From the NCBI GenBank assembly GCA_022777205.1, contig JALFGP010000068.1, forward strand, positions 1 through 33,354: DNA of 33,354 bases. Direction: 5' to 3'. This document shows, in pieces, positions 24,267-31,435 of the stretch (within the stretch, counting starts at the first letter, position 1; every line of letters begins with the position of its first letter). Source of the stretch: Rikenellaceae bacterium. Its GTDB lineage: Bacteria > Bacteroidota > Bacteroidia > Bacteroidales > UBA932. The notes beneath the pieces were generated by a model. That model was not told the DNA's origin and made no database searches. It saw only the letters and a list, made by a program, of their open reading frames with translations. The translations under genes and the position numbers were made by a program.

Positions 24267-24298
24267 GGATTGCGACGCCGTTTGGGCGCCCGATATCC
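24267..24298 (-). promoter_or_regulatory. Conspicuous hairpin in the rpsN-rpsH gap
   Basis: On the minus strand GGCGCC-CAAAC-GGCGTC forms a 6-bp stem (one G-U) with a 5-base loop, and flanking GGAT/ATCC can extend it around an internal loop. It lies in an 86-base gap, far longer than the other spacers of the cluster (at most 35). It may be a processing or translational control site; this is inferred from position and shape only. Confidence 0.35.
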
Positions 24299-24334
24299 GA
24301 TTGTTAATAATATGATGTAATAAGTAAGTTCCGA

Positions 24335-24604
24335 TTACCAGCTTGCCTTTCTTACGCCCGGGATGAGACCCTTGCTGGCCATCTCGCGGAACTGGATACG
24401 GCTGATGCCGAACATCCTCATATAACCCTTCGGTCTTCCGGTGAGAGAGCAGCGGTTGTGCATGCGGCAAGGGCTTGAGTTCTTAGGGAGCTTGTCGAGT
24501 GCTGCCCAATCTCCGGCCTCTTTGAGCGCCTGCCTCTTTGCGGCGTATTTAGCAACCAATTTCGCGCGTTTTACTTCGCGGGCTTTCATTGATTCTTTTG
24601 CCAT
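24335..24604 (-). CDS. rpsN: 30S ribosomal protein S14
   Basis: S14 is a late-assembling head protein. [19 protein letters not shown] and [19 protein letters not shown] with [11 protein letters not shown] at the end identify it. The 89-residue protein is of the zinc-free type: it has only two Cys, in PCRMHNRC, not the two CxxC pairs of the zinc form. Confidence 0.97.
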   Translation of the reverse strand: MAKESMKAREVKRAKLVAKYAAKRQALKEAGDWAALDKLPKNSSPCRMHNRCSLTGRPKGYMRMFGISRIQFREMASKGLIPGVRKASW

Positions 24605-24616
24605 ATCTTCAGATGT

Positions 24617-25216
24617 TTATTTGTTTTTCTTGAAAGGAAGACCGAATGCTGCGAGAAGAGCATAAGCCTCTTCGTCAGTCTTGGCCGTTGTCACGAAAGT
24701 GATCTCCATTCCGAGAATCTTGGTAATCTTGTCGATGTCGATTTCAGGGAAGATAATCTGCTCCTTGATACCGAGAGTGTAGTTACCCTTGCCGTCCATC
24801 TTCTCTGAAATACCGTTGAAGTCACGGATACGAGGGAGGGAAATACGGATAAGTCTCTCGAGGAACTCGTACATCTTCACATCACGGAGAGTGACCTTTG
24901 TTCCGATCGGCATACCCTTACGGAGCTTGAAGTTGGAAATATCCTTCCTTGAAGTAGTCACAACTGCCTTCTGTCCGGTAATTAACGAAAGTTCCTGCTG
25001 AGCCACGTCAACGAGCTTCTTGTCGCCGGTAGCGTCACCGATACCCTCGTTGATGGTAATCTTCACGAGCTTCGGAACCTGCATCACTGTAGAATAACCG
25101 AACTGCTTCTGAAGCTTGGCGATAATCTCTTCCTTATAGAGTTTCTTGAGTGCAGGAACATATCCTGCAGGAGTTGTCTGTGCTGCCGGAGCAGCTGCTG
25201 CCTGTTTCTTTGCCAT
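24617..25216 (-). CDS. rplE: 50S ribosomal protein L5
   Basis: L5 binds 5S rRNA and contacts P-site t[43 protein letters not shown] and the C-terminal [19 protein letters not shown] are characteristic. At 199 residues it is about 20 longer than E. coli L5 because of an Ala/Gln-rich N-terminal extension ([19 protein letters not shown]). Its ATG overlaps the rplX stop by one base, with GAGGAG upstream inside rplX. Confidence 0.97.
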   Translation of the reverse strand: MAKKQAAAAPAAQTTPAGYVPALKKLYKEEIIAKLQKQFGYSTVMQVPKLVKITINEGIGDATGDKKLVDVAQQELSLITGQKAVVTTSRKDISNFKLRKGMPIGTKVTLRDVKMYEFLERLIRISLPRIRDFNGISEKMDGKGNYTLGIKEQIIFPEIDIDKITKILGMEITFVTTAKTDEEAYALLAAFGLPFKKNK

Positions 25217-25530
25217 TACTTAATCTCCTCACCTGATTTTTTGGAAACTCTCACCTTCTTGCCGTCTTCCTTGATTTTGAAGCCAACCCTTGTAGGGCCG
25301 CCCTTTGCAGGGTCGATGAGCTGAAGATTGGAAATGTGGATTCCAGCTTCCTGTTTAACAATTCCTCCCTGAGGATTCTTTGCATTTGGTTTGGTGTGCT
25401 TTGAAACCATATTGACGCCCTCTACGATGGCACGGTTCTTTGCCGTGATCACTTCGAGCACCTTGCCGGTCTTGCCTTTATCGTTACCGGCATTTACATA
25501 AACGGTGTCACCTTTTTTAATTCTATTCAT
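25216..25530 (-). CDS. rplX: 50S ribosomal protein L24
   Basis: L24 starts 50S assembly by binding the 5' part of 23S rRNA. The KOW motif [20 protein letters not shown] and [20 protein letters not shown] are diagnostic; 104 residues is standard. It lies 13 bases after rplN and is coupled to rplE. Confidence 0.97.
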   Translation of the reverse strand: MNRIKKGDTVYVNAGNDKGKTGKVLEVITAKNRAIVEGVNMVSKHTKPNAKNPQGGIVKQEAGIHISNLQLIDPAKGGPTRVGFKIKEDGKKVRVSKKSGEEIK

Positions 25531-25543
25531 AACAAATTCAAAA

Positions 25544-25909
25544 TTAGAGGACCTCCGGTGCCAGTGAAACGATTTTCATAAAATTTTCGCGAAGCTCTCT
25601 TGCAACAGGGCCGAAAATACGGGTTCCACGAACCTCACCCTGGTTGTTGAGAAGCACGCAGGCATTGTCGTCGAAACGGATGTAGGAGCCGTCCGGACGA
25701 CGGATTTCCTTCTTTGTACGCACTACGACAGCCTTGGATACCGATCCCTTCTTGGTGTCACCACCCGGGATGGCAGACTTGACTGCAACAACGATCTTGT
25801 CGCCTACTTTTGCATAACGGTGGCGGGTACCTCCGAGCACGCGGATGCAGAGAACTTCCTTTGCACCGCTGTTGTCAGCCACCTGTAAACGTGATTCCTG
25901 CTGTATCAT
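25544..25909 (-). CDS. rplN: 50S ribosomal protein L14
   Basis: L14 forms part of the subunit interface. [35 protein letters not shown] and [20 protein letters not shown] are nearly invariant L14 sequence; 121 residues is full length. It is 2 bases from rpsQ. Confidence 0.98.
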   Translation of the reverse strand: MIQQESRLQVADNSGAKEVLCIRVLGGTRHRYAKVGDKIVVAVKSAIPGGDTKKGSVSKAVVVRTKKEIRRPDGSYIRFDDNACVLLNNQGEVRGTRIFGPVARELRENFMKIVSLAPEVL

Positions 25910-25911
25910 TG

Positions 25912-26166
25912 CTATTTAACTTTTTCTACGATTTCAACTAATCTCCAGTTCTTTGTCTTGCTCAGGTGACGGGTCTCCATAATGCGGACTGTATCGCCTA
26001 TGCTGCATTCGTTCTTTTCGTCGTGAGCTACGAACTTGGTGGTCTTCTTGACGAACTTGCCGTACATCGGGTGCATCTCCTTTGTCTTGACTGCAACCAC
26101 GATGGATTTGTCCATCTTGTTGCTGACCACTACACCTATTCTTTCCTTACGAAGATTTCTTTCCAT
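25912..26166 (-). CDS. rpsQ: 30S ribosomal protein S17
   Basis: S17 is an OB-fold primary binder of 16S r[43 protein letters not shown] and [20 protein letters not shown] are typical. The 84 residues match E. coli. It lies 12 bases after rpmC. Confidence 0.97.
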   Translation of the reverse strand: MERNLRKERIGVVVSNKMDKSIVVAVKTKEMHPMYGKFVKKTTKFVAHDEKNECSIGDTVRIMETRHLSKTKNWRLVEIVEKVK

Positions 26167-26178
26167 AGGAATTCAAAT

Positions 26179-26373
26179 TTAGTTCTGTTTCTCTTTTTCA
26201 GCGAGGACGAACATCATTCTGGCGATATCCACCCTTGCCTTTCTGATTTTTGATGTGTCCTCTAATGGAGAGATGGCGTGATTCATCTTCATAGAAGAAA
26301 GGTTTGCCTTCTCGAGCGCAATGCGGTCACGAAGATCCGCAACTGACATTTCACGTACTTCTGCGATTTTCAT
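26179..26373 (-). CDS. rpmC: 50S ribosomal protein L29
   Basis: L29 surrounds the polypeptide exit and helps dock trigger factor and SRP. The 64-residue two-helix protein has EVREMSVADLRDRIALEKAN and RKARVDIARMMFVLAEKE. A GGAG lies about 9 bases before its ATG. It lies between rplP and rpsQ, its standard neighbours. Confidence 0.95.
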   Translation of the reverse strand: MKIAEVREMSVADLRDRIALEKANLSSMKMNHAISPLEDTSKIRKARVDIARMMFVLAEKEKQN

Positions 26374-26391
26374 AATCTTTTCTCCATTAAA

Positions 26392-26811
26392 TTATTCGAC
26401 ATAGTCGCGGCGAACGACGAACTTCGTGGTTACAGGAAGTTTCTGTGCGCCAAGGCGAAGTGCCTCTTTCGCGATTTCCATTGGAACTCCTTCGGCTTCG
26501 ATGAGGATACGTCCTGGAGTAACAGGGCAAACAAATCCTTCCGGATTACCCTTACCTTTACCCATTCGGACTTCGGCCGGTTTCTTTGTGTATGGCTTGT
26601 CTGGGAAGATCCTGATCCAGATTTTACCTTCACGCTTCATATAACGTGACACTGCCTGACGGGCAGCCTCAATCTGACGACCTGTAAGCCAACAATTCTC
26701 GAGAGTCTTGATGCCGAAAGATCCGAACGCGAGCTGGTTGCCTCTCTGGGCAAGTCCTTTCATACGGCCTTTCTGCTGCCTCCTAAATTTTGTTTTCTTT
26801 GGTTGTAACAT
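26392..26811 (-). CDS. rplP: 50S ribosomal protein L16
   Basis: L16 shapes the A-site region of the peptidyl-transferase centre. [59 protein letters not shown] and [18 protein letters not shown] cover the signature; 139 residues is standard. Here it is the first gene of the cluster. The genes that normally precede it (rpsJ to rpsC) are not upstream; instead there is a promoter and a divergent unrelated gene. Confidence 0.97.
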   Translation of the reverse strand: MLQPKKTKFRRQQKGRMKGLAQRGNQLAFGSFGIKTLENCWLTGRQIEAARQAVSRYMKREGKIWIRIFPDKPYTKKPAEVRMGKGKGNPEGFVCPVTPGRILIEAEGVPMEIAKEALRLGAQKLPVTTKFVVRRDYVE

Positions 26812-26904
26812 CGCTTTATTACTTTTGAATTAAAAATACAAGCTAAAACCCTAAATCCCTGAGCATCAATATCTTAGGCGTATTTCACCCCGAAATTTGG
26901 ACTG

Positions 26905-26934
26905 CAAAGATACAAAAAATTTCTGAATACCAAA
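26905..26934 (-). promoter_or_regulatory. Promoter of the rplP-rplQ cluster
   Basis: On the minus strand TTTG (26931-26934) and TATCTTTG (26905-26912) are separated by 18 bases, a good match to the Bacteroidota TTTG / TAnnTTTG promoter. Transcription should begin near 26898, leaving a leader of about 87 bases before rplP that could hold a ribosomal-protein control site. It is the best promoter match in the window. Confidence 0.75.
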
Positions 26935-27077
26935 CTATTTTTCAATAATTTTTCAACTTTTTTGACGTGGTTTTAAAACACTCAATTAACGTATTTTCAA
27001 CACTTTACAGAGATTGATGAAAAAAAGTTAGAGCAATTTTTGACGAAGCACGAAACCCCATATTCAGGAGGATTATC

Positions 27078-27085
27078 TATCTTTG
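27078..27085 (+). promoter_or_regulatory. -7 element just before the DUF4294 gene
   Basis: TATCTTTG matches the -7 consensus and ends 8 bases before the ATG at 27094. Transcription would begin only a few bases before, or at, that ATG, giving an almost leaderless message. It also excludes the in-frame extension upstream to 27040. Confidence 0.5.
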
Positions 27086-27093
27086 CAGAAACT

Positions 27094-27807
27094 ATGAGGA
27101 ACTACCTGCGCATATTCACCGTTTTTCTCCTTGCCGGATCTCTGGCCAGGACGGATTTTCTCTGCGCTCAGAGCAAAAAGGACTATTCCCCCTTCGACCA
27201 TCTGATGGAATACGGGGTTGAAAACGGGGATACCGTATTTTATGACTCCATCAAGCCGTCAAGGGTTTTTGCAAAACTTCCCAGACAGAAGGGTGCCGAA
27301 TGGAGAAAATACTACAAACTGGTGCATAATTTCAGCAAGGCCTATCCCTACGCTCTCGCAGCCCGCAAAATGGTCCACGATACCGACAGCATAATAGCCG
27401 CCGGGCATCTCACCGGATTGAAGCGAGACCATTACATCAACCAACTGCAAAAGGAGCTCTTTGAAGTGTTCGAAGGCCAGATGAGAAACCTGACCGTCAC
27501 CCAGGGAATGCTGATAATGAAACTCATAGACAGGGAAACAGGAAAGACTTCCTACTCCATCATCAAGGAATACAAGAGCGGCATCACAGCCGGATTCTGG
27601 CAGGGAGTTGCGAAACTCTTCGGTTCTGATATGAAGAAGCCCTACGCCCCCGAAGGGGAGGACATCCAGGTGGAGGAACTGGTGAAAATTTGGGAAGCCG
27701 GGGATTTTCCGGCCCTGTACTACTCCCTTTTCTGGAAAGAACCTCCGGTGGTGAAAATTCCCGAAAAATATCTCAGCTGGAAGCCTTCTCCATCTGCAGG
27801 CGAGTGA
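27094..27807 (+). CDS. DUF4294 family exported protein
   Basis: A 237-residue protein matching the Bacteroidota-specific DUF4294 family, for which I know no established function. The start MRNYLRIFTVFLLAGSLA at 27094 gives a signal peptide, probably cut after FLCAQ. The conserved body includes WRKYYKLVHNFSKAYPYALA, FEVFEGQMRNLTVTQGMLIM and LIDRETGKTSYSIIKEYKSG. It is likely in the periplasm or outer membrane. It diverges from the ribosomal cluster, and its last 35 bases overlap the end of lpxH on the other strand. Confidence 0.85.
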   Translation: MRNYLRIFTVFLLAGSLARTDFLCAQSKKDYSPFDHLMEYGVENGDTVFYDSIKPSRVFAKLPRQKGAEWRKYYKLVHNFSKAYPYALAARKMVHDTDSIIAAGHLTGLKRDHYINQLQKELFEVFEGQMRNLTVTQGMLIMKLIDRETGKTSYSIIKEYKSGITAGFWQGVAKLFGSDMKKPYAPEGEDIQVEELVKIWEAGDFPALYYSLFWKEPPVVKIPEKYLSWKPSPSAGE

Positions 27808-28519
27808 GATTTTCTCCGTCCCAAAGCAGGTATGGAGAGGATTTGAACCAGTCGCGCACCAACACCAGACGTGCTCCTGTTTCAAGGGCGAGATTCACAT
27901 CCGCGTGGAAATGACCGAAAATGAAATAGTCCACCTTCTGATGCGAAGAATAAGTCTCTGCAAATTTGTAAAGCGGCTCATCCGGTCCCCGGAAAACATA
28001 GTCATCCTTGTGTCTGAGACGGTTGCGGCGGGACCAGCTGTTGCCGAAACGGAATGCTATCCACGGATGGAGGGTACTGAAAAGGCGACGCAGGAATCTG
28101 CTCTTGAATATGCCCGACAAGATTTTATAACCCGCAGGTACAGGTCCCAGCCCATCTCCGTGGCCGAGACAGAATTTGCGCCCGTCGATTTCCCTCAGGC
28201 AGGGTTGCTCAAGTATGCGCACTCCCATTGACTCCAGATAGGAATATGTCCACTGATCGTGGTTGCCCCTGAAAAAATAGACTTCCACACCCCTTTCCAC
28301 GAGCGAAATCAGTGCGGCAAAGACTTTGACATAGCCGCGTGGAACCACATCCCGGTACTCATACCAGAAATCCCAGACATCTCCAAGCATATAGAGGGCA
28401 GAGGTGTTGTCCGGAAGCGAATTTAGGAAATCCACGAAACGCCTCTCCCGGTCTGCCGGGTCAAGCACGTCACAACCCAGGTGGACATCTGCAACGAAAT
28501 AGGTTAAACCGCCCGTCAT
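27773..28519 (-). CDS. lpxH: LpxH-type UDP-2,3-diacylglucosamine diphosphatase
   Basis: A calcineurin-like metallophosphoesterase that in lipid A synthesis splits UDP-2,3-diacylglucosamine into lipid X and UMP. The motifs occur in order: FVADVHLG (DxH), MLGDVWDFW (GDxxDxW, typical of LpxH), FRGNHDQW (GNHD), LGHGDGLG and FGHFHADV (GHxH). I chose MTGGLTYFVAD (28519), 248 residues; the frame runs 12 codons further up into the uppP end. It lies 7 bases after uppP. Paralogues of the same family without lipid A function exist, so the substrate is likely rather than certain. Confidence 0.85.
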   Translation of the reverse strand: MTGGLTYFVADVHLGCDVLDPADRERRFVDFLNSLPDNTSALYMLGDVWDFWYEYRDVVPRGYVKVFAALISLVERGVEVYFFRGNHDQWTYSYLESMGVRILEQPCLREIDGRKFCLGHGDGLGPVPAGYKILSGIFKSRFLRRLFSTLHPWIAFRFGNSWSRRNRLRHKDDYVFRGPDEPLYKFAETYSSHQKVDYFIFGHFHADVNLALETGARLVLVRDWFKSSPYLLWDGENLTRLQMEKASS

Positions 28520-28526
28520 AGGAAAG

Positions 28527-29363
28527 CTATGCAAAAATGAATATTGCCGTAGCAAGCACTGCGCAATAGAGAGCGAACCAGCCCAAACGGGTTCTCTTCA
28601 CCAAGGCAACCATAGCACGGCAAGCCACCAGCCCCGAAAGGAAAGCGGAGCAGAATCCGGCAATGAGAGGGGCTACGCCGGTGGTGGATGCGGCAAAATC
28701 ACCTCCCACTATGTCCAGAAAAGCCTCTCCGAGAATAGGCACAAGCACCATCAGAAAGGAGAACTGGGCTACGACATCCCTTTTGACTCCGCAGAGCAGA
28801 CCTGTGGCAATGGTGGTGCCGGAACGTGAAAGTCCAGGTATCACGGCTATGGCCTGACCTATTCCCACAATCAGAGCCTGCCACCAGGATATGCCGTTGC
28901 GGGCCTCGGAGCCGGTTCTGTTCCTGAGGAATTTTCCTGAGAAGTCGGACAGAAGGAGCAGCGCCGCAGTCAGGAGCAAGGCCCCGGCAACCACATAGAT
29001 GGAATCGAAAAGCGCGGTGACCGCGTCCTTGAAAAACATACCGACGATGAACACAGGCACCATTGACAACAATATCTTGAGCACATAATCAGTACCGTCA
29101 TTGAAAGTCCCGGGCGACTTAAGGTTGCGGAAAAGGCCGTCTTTGGCGAAAAGAGAGCAGAGTATGTTCCATATTTGCCTGCGGAAAACGACAATCGTGC
29201 TGAGGACAGTAGCGGCGTGTACCGCAACTTCGAAAACTATGTCCCCTCCGGCCTCGATACCGAGCAATTCCCGGCCTATCCTCAGATGCCCGCTGCTGCT
29301 CACCGGCAGGAATTCCGTCAATCCCTGAACCAGACCGAGAAGGAGTCCTTCATACCAATTCAT
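28527..29363 (-). CDS. uppP: UppP (BacA), undecaprenyl-diphosphate phosphatase
   Basis: UppP removes a phosphate from undecaprenyl diphosphate so that the lipid carrier can be reused for wall and surface polysaccharides. It is a multi-helix membrane protein of 278 residues with both family motifs: LVQGLTEFLPVSSSGHLRIG near the N-terminus (Gln, Glu, Ser and His) and VIPGLSRSGTTIATGLL near the middle. It lies 2 bases after the DUF3098 gene and before lpxH in a ftsX-DUF3098-uppP-lpxH operon devoted to the envelope. Confidence 0.96.
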   Translation of the reverse strand: MNWYEGLLLGLVQGLTEFLPVSSSGHLRIGRELLGIEAGGDIVFEVAVHAATVLSTIVVFRRQIWNILCSLFAKDGLFRNLKSPGTFNDGTDYVLKILLSMVPVFIVGMFFKDAVTALFDSIYVVAGALLLTAALLLLSDFSGKFLRNRTGSEARNGISWWQALIVGIGQAIAVIPGLSRSGTTIATGLLCGVKRDVVAQFSFLMVLVPILGEAFLDIVGGDFAASTTGVAPLIAGFCSAFLSGLVACRAMVALVKRTRLGWFALYCAVLATAIFIFA

Positions 29364-29365
29364 AT

Positions 29366-29614
29366 CTATTTCTTTTTACGAGGGATGGTCCACCCCATAA
29401 TAGCCACAACTTCTATCACTATGCCTGCGATTATCACCAGAGGAGCAGCCACCAGCCTTTGGAAATCAAAGATTGCATAACTGAACACCAGGCGGTCGTC
29501 ACTGGCTCCTCCGCACATAAGCATATATCCGGAAATCATCACAATCAGACCGGCCAGGAGCAGCTTGAGCCCTTTTGGCGTAATCGCCATTTCGTTTTTA
29601 GTTTCGTTTGCCAT
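29366..29614 (-). CDS. DUF3098 small membrane protein
   Basis: An 82-residue protein with two membrane helices (about 17-34, LKLLLAGLIVMISGYML, and 53-74, LVAAPLVIIAGIVIEVVAIM) and a basic end (PRKKK). It matches DUF3098, a family found in Bacteroidota, usually between ftsX and uppP as here. Function unknown; the neighbourhood points to cell division or wall synthesis. It lies 4 bases after ftsX. Confidence 0.88.
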   Translation of the reverse strand: MANETKNEMAITPKGLKLLLAGLIVMISGYMLMCGGASDDRLVFSYAIFDFQRLVAAPLVIIAGIVIEVVAIMGWTIPRKKK

Positions 29615-29618
29615 TTTG

Positions 29619-30497
29619 CTATATGTAAAGTTCAGCCTTGTCCAGGCCTACGAGTTTGTTAACCGTAACAACAGTACTCAATGTGCATATCAGCAACCCT
29701 GCCCCAACCACAATGAGAATTACCGTGAGCAGCATTCCGATGGTGAACACCGAGAACAGTTGGCTGAATTGCCCTTTCAGGAACACTAGCGAACAGAGGA
29801 TGAAAATCACTGCAAGGAAGGATGCGAAAAGCCCCTGGAAGATGGACTCAAGGACAAAAGGTCTGCGTATGAAAGCCTTGGTTGCGCCCACCATCTTCAT
29901 CGTGTGGATAGTAAATCTGCGGGAATGGACACTCAAACGCACCGTGTTGTTAATCAACACGAAAGATATGAAAAGCAGAAGAGAGATGAGCGCTGCGAGG
30001 AAAATGGAAATCTTGTTCAGATTGGAGTTGAGCGCCTCCACCAGAGACTGCTGACAGACCACCTCAGAAACCTCCTTCAGAGCCCCGAGCCGGGACTTCA
30101 CAACCTCCAGGGAGTCCGCAGTGACATAGTCCGCCTTCAAGGTCAGATTCACGGAAATCGGTATGGGAGAGGTCTCGAAGACATCCAAGAAATCGTCTCC
30201 GAGAAGGCTGGCCATCTCCCTTGCCCCCTGCTCCTTAGAAATGTAGGAAGAGGATTTTGTGAAGGCCATCCCGTCTATGGTTTTCTTGCATTTGAGGGCG
30301 GCGGATTCCCCCACTTGGGGTTTCATCATCACGCTCACCTGCATATTTTCCTTGAGGTAACCGGTGATGCTTTTCTGCGACACAAGCAGGGTTGCGGCAA
30401 TCCCGACAAGGAACAGTACGAGGGCTATGCTGGCCACCGACGAAAGGAAGGCCCGCACATAACGTTTGCGTAGTATCTTATTGTCGTTCAGTACCAT
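29619..30497 (-). CDS. ftsX: FtsX, cell-division ABC-like permease
   Basis: FtsX pairs with the ATPase FtsE to switch on peptidoglycan hydrolases at the division site. It shows the family layout: a cytosolic N-terminus, TM1 (VASIALVLFLVGIAATLLV), a periplasmic domain with SVMMKP and LKEVSEVVCQQSLVEALNS, then three helices including LISLLLFISFVLINNTVRLS. The cytosolic HTMKMVGATKAFIRRPFVLE matches FtsX. I start at MVLNDNKIL (30497), giving 292 residues. A TAACTTTG element lies about 52 bases upstream. No ftsE is adjacent, which is usual in Bacteroidota. Confidence 0.93.
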   Translation of the reverse strand: MVLNDNKILRKRYVRAFLSSVASIALVLFLVGIAATLLVSQKSITGYLKENMQVSVMMKPQVGESAALKCKKTIDGMAFTKSSSYISKEQGAREMASLLGDDFLDVFETSPIPISVNLTLKADYVTADSLEVVKSRLGALKEVSEVVCQQSLVEALNSNLNKISIFLAALISLLLFISFVLINNTVRLSVHSRRFTIHTMKMVGATKAFIRRPFVLESIFQGLFASFLAVIFILCSLVFLKGQFSQLFSVFTIGMLLTVILIVVGAGLLICTLSTVVTVNKLVGLDKAELYI

Positions 30498-30548
30498 ATC
30501 TTTCTGCAAATTAGTGCTTCAGAAGGCGGCAAGACCGCACCGAAGGGG

Positions 30549-30556
30549 CAAAGTTA
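30549..30556 (-). promoter_or_regulatory. -7 element for the ftsX-lpxH operon
   Basis: TAACTTTG on the minus strand matches TAnnTTTG and lies about 52 bases before the ftsX start. A forward -7 element for the GT5 gene is 24 bases away, so this short gap holds divergent promoters. Confidence 0.45.
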
Positions 30557-30579
30557 GTTAATTTGTAAAAAATTATTAT

Positions 30580-30587
30580 TATCTTTG
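30580..30587 (+). promoter_or_regulatory. -7 element for the GT5-like/DUF4270 gene pair
   Basis: TATCTTTG matches TAnnTTTG. The start would be near 30592, about 24 bases before the ATG at 30616. A TTTG at 30562-30565 is only 14 bases upstream, closer than the usual spacing, so the -33 element is uncertain. Confidence 0.5.
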
Positions 30588-30615
30588 TAGAGTTTTGTTA
30601 AAATTAAAACTTACT

Positions 30616-31434
30616 ATGGGAAATAGCGTCAAAAGAGTCCTTTTCGTAAACTCCGAGATATATCCGTATCTGCCGGAGAACGAAATGTCGCGCATAGGCA
30701 GAAACCTTCCGCAGGGTATTCAGGAGCGCAAGAAGGAAATCCGTTCATTTATGCCGCGCTATGGCTGCATCAACGAGAGGAAGAACCAGTTGCACGAAGT
30801 GATAAGGCTCTCCGGCATCAATATCATCATAAATGATGTGGACAGGCCTCTGGTCATCAAGGTTGCCTCCATTCCTTCGGCACGGCTGCAGGTCTATTTC
30901 ATTGACAATGAAGACTATTTCCACCGCAAACGCACCTATACCGACGAGAACGGGGTGTTCTACGAAGACAACGACGAAAGGGCCGTATTCTTCGCAAGGG
31001 GAGTACTTGAGACGGTGAAGAAATTGAGATGGGTGCCGGACATCATACATTGTCACGGATGGATTTCCCACATACTCCCTCTCTATCTGAAAAAGGCCTA
31101 TATTGACGACCCCATCTTTTCCGGAAGCAAGGTAATCACATCCTTTTACGACGACACTCCTTCGGCTCCGTTCAGTCAGAATTTCAAGGAGATAGTCAAA
31201 TTCGGAAACATCAGCGACGAGGATTTGAATCTGATTGAAGAGCCTGACGGCATAAACCTTGCAAAACTCGCAGCCCGCTATTCCGACGGTGTCATTTTTG
31301 CGAACGAGAACATTCCGGAAGAACTGAAGTCCTTCTGTGAGTCAGAAGGCAAGCCAAGCCTTGCATTCAAGCGTGCGGCACTCGACGACAAGAGCTACAT
31401 AGACGATTACAACAGTTTTTACGACACTATTTAA
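30616..31434 (+). CDS. Short starch/glycogen synthase-like protein (GT5 N-terminal domain only)
   Basis: A 272-residue protein resembling the N-terminal half of GT5 starch/glycogen synthases: VKRVLFVNSEIYPYLPEN, a PRYGCINERKNQLHEVIR segment, LQVYFIDNEDYFHRKRTYTD and PDIIHCHGWISHILPLYL. The C-terminal Rossmann domain that binds the sugar nucleotide is absent, and the usual N-terminal KxGGL motif is changed (MSRIGRNLPQ). Catalysis as a glucan synthase is therefore unlikely. I start at MGNSVKRVL; the frame extends 7 codons further up. The DUF4270 lipoprotein gene follows 1 base later; I recall the same pairing from other Bacteroidota. Confidence 0.85.
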   Translation: MGNSVKRVLFVNSEIYPYLPENEMSRIGRNLPQGIQERKKEIRSFMPRYGCINERKNQLHEVIRLSGINIIINDVDRPLVIKVASIPSARLQVYFIDNEDYFHRKRTYTDENGVFYEDNDERAVFFARGVLETVKKLRWVPDIIHCHGWISHILPLYLKKAYIDDPIFSGSKVITSFYDDTPSAPFSQNFKEIVKFGNISDEDLNLIEEPDGINLAKLAARYSDGVIFANENIPEELKSFCESEGKPSLAFKRAALDDKSYIDDYNSFYDTI

Positions 31435-31435
31435 G

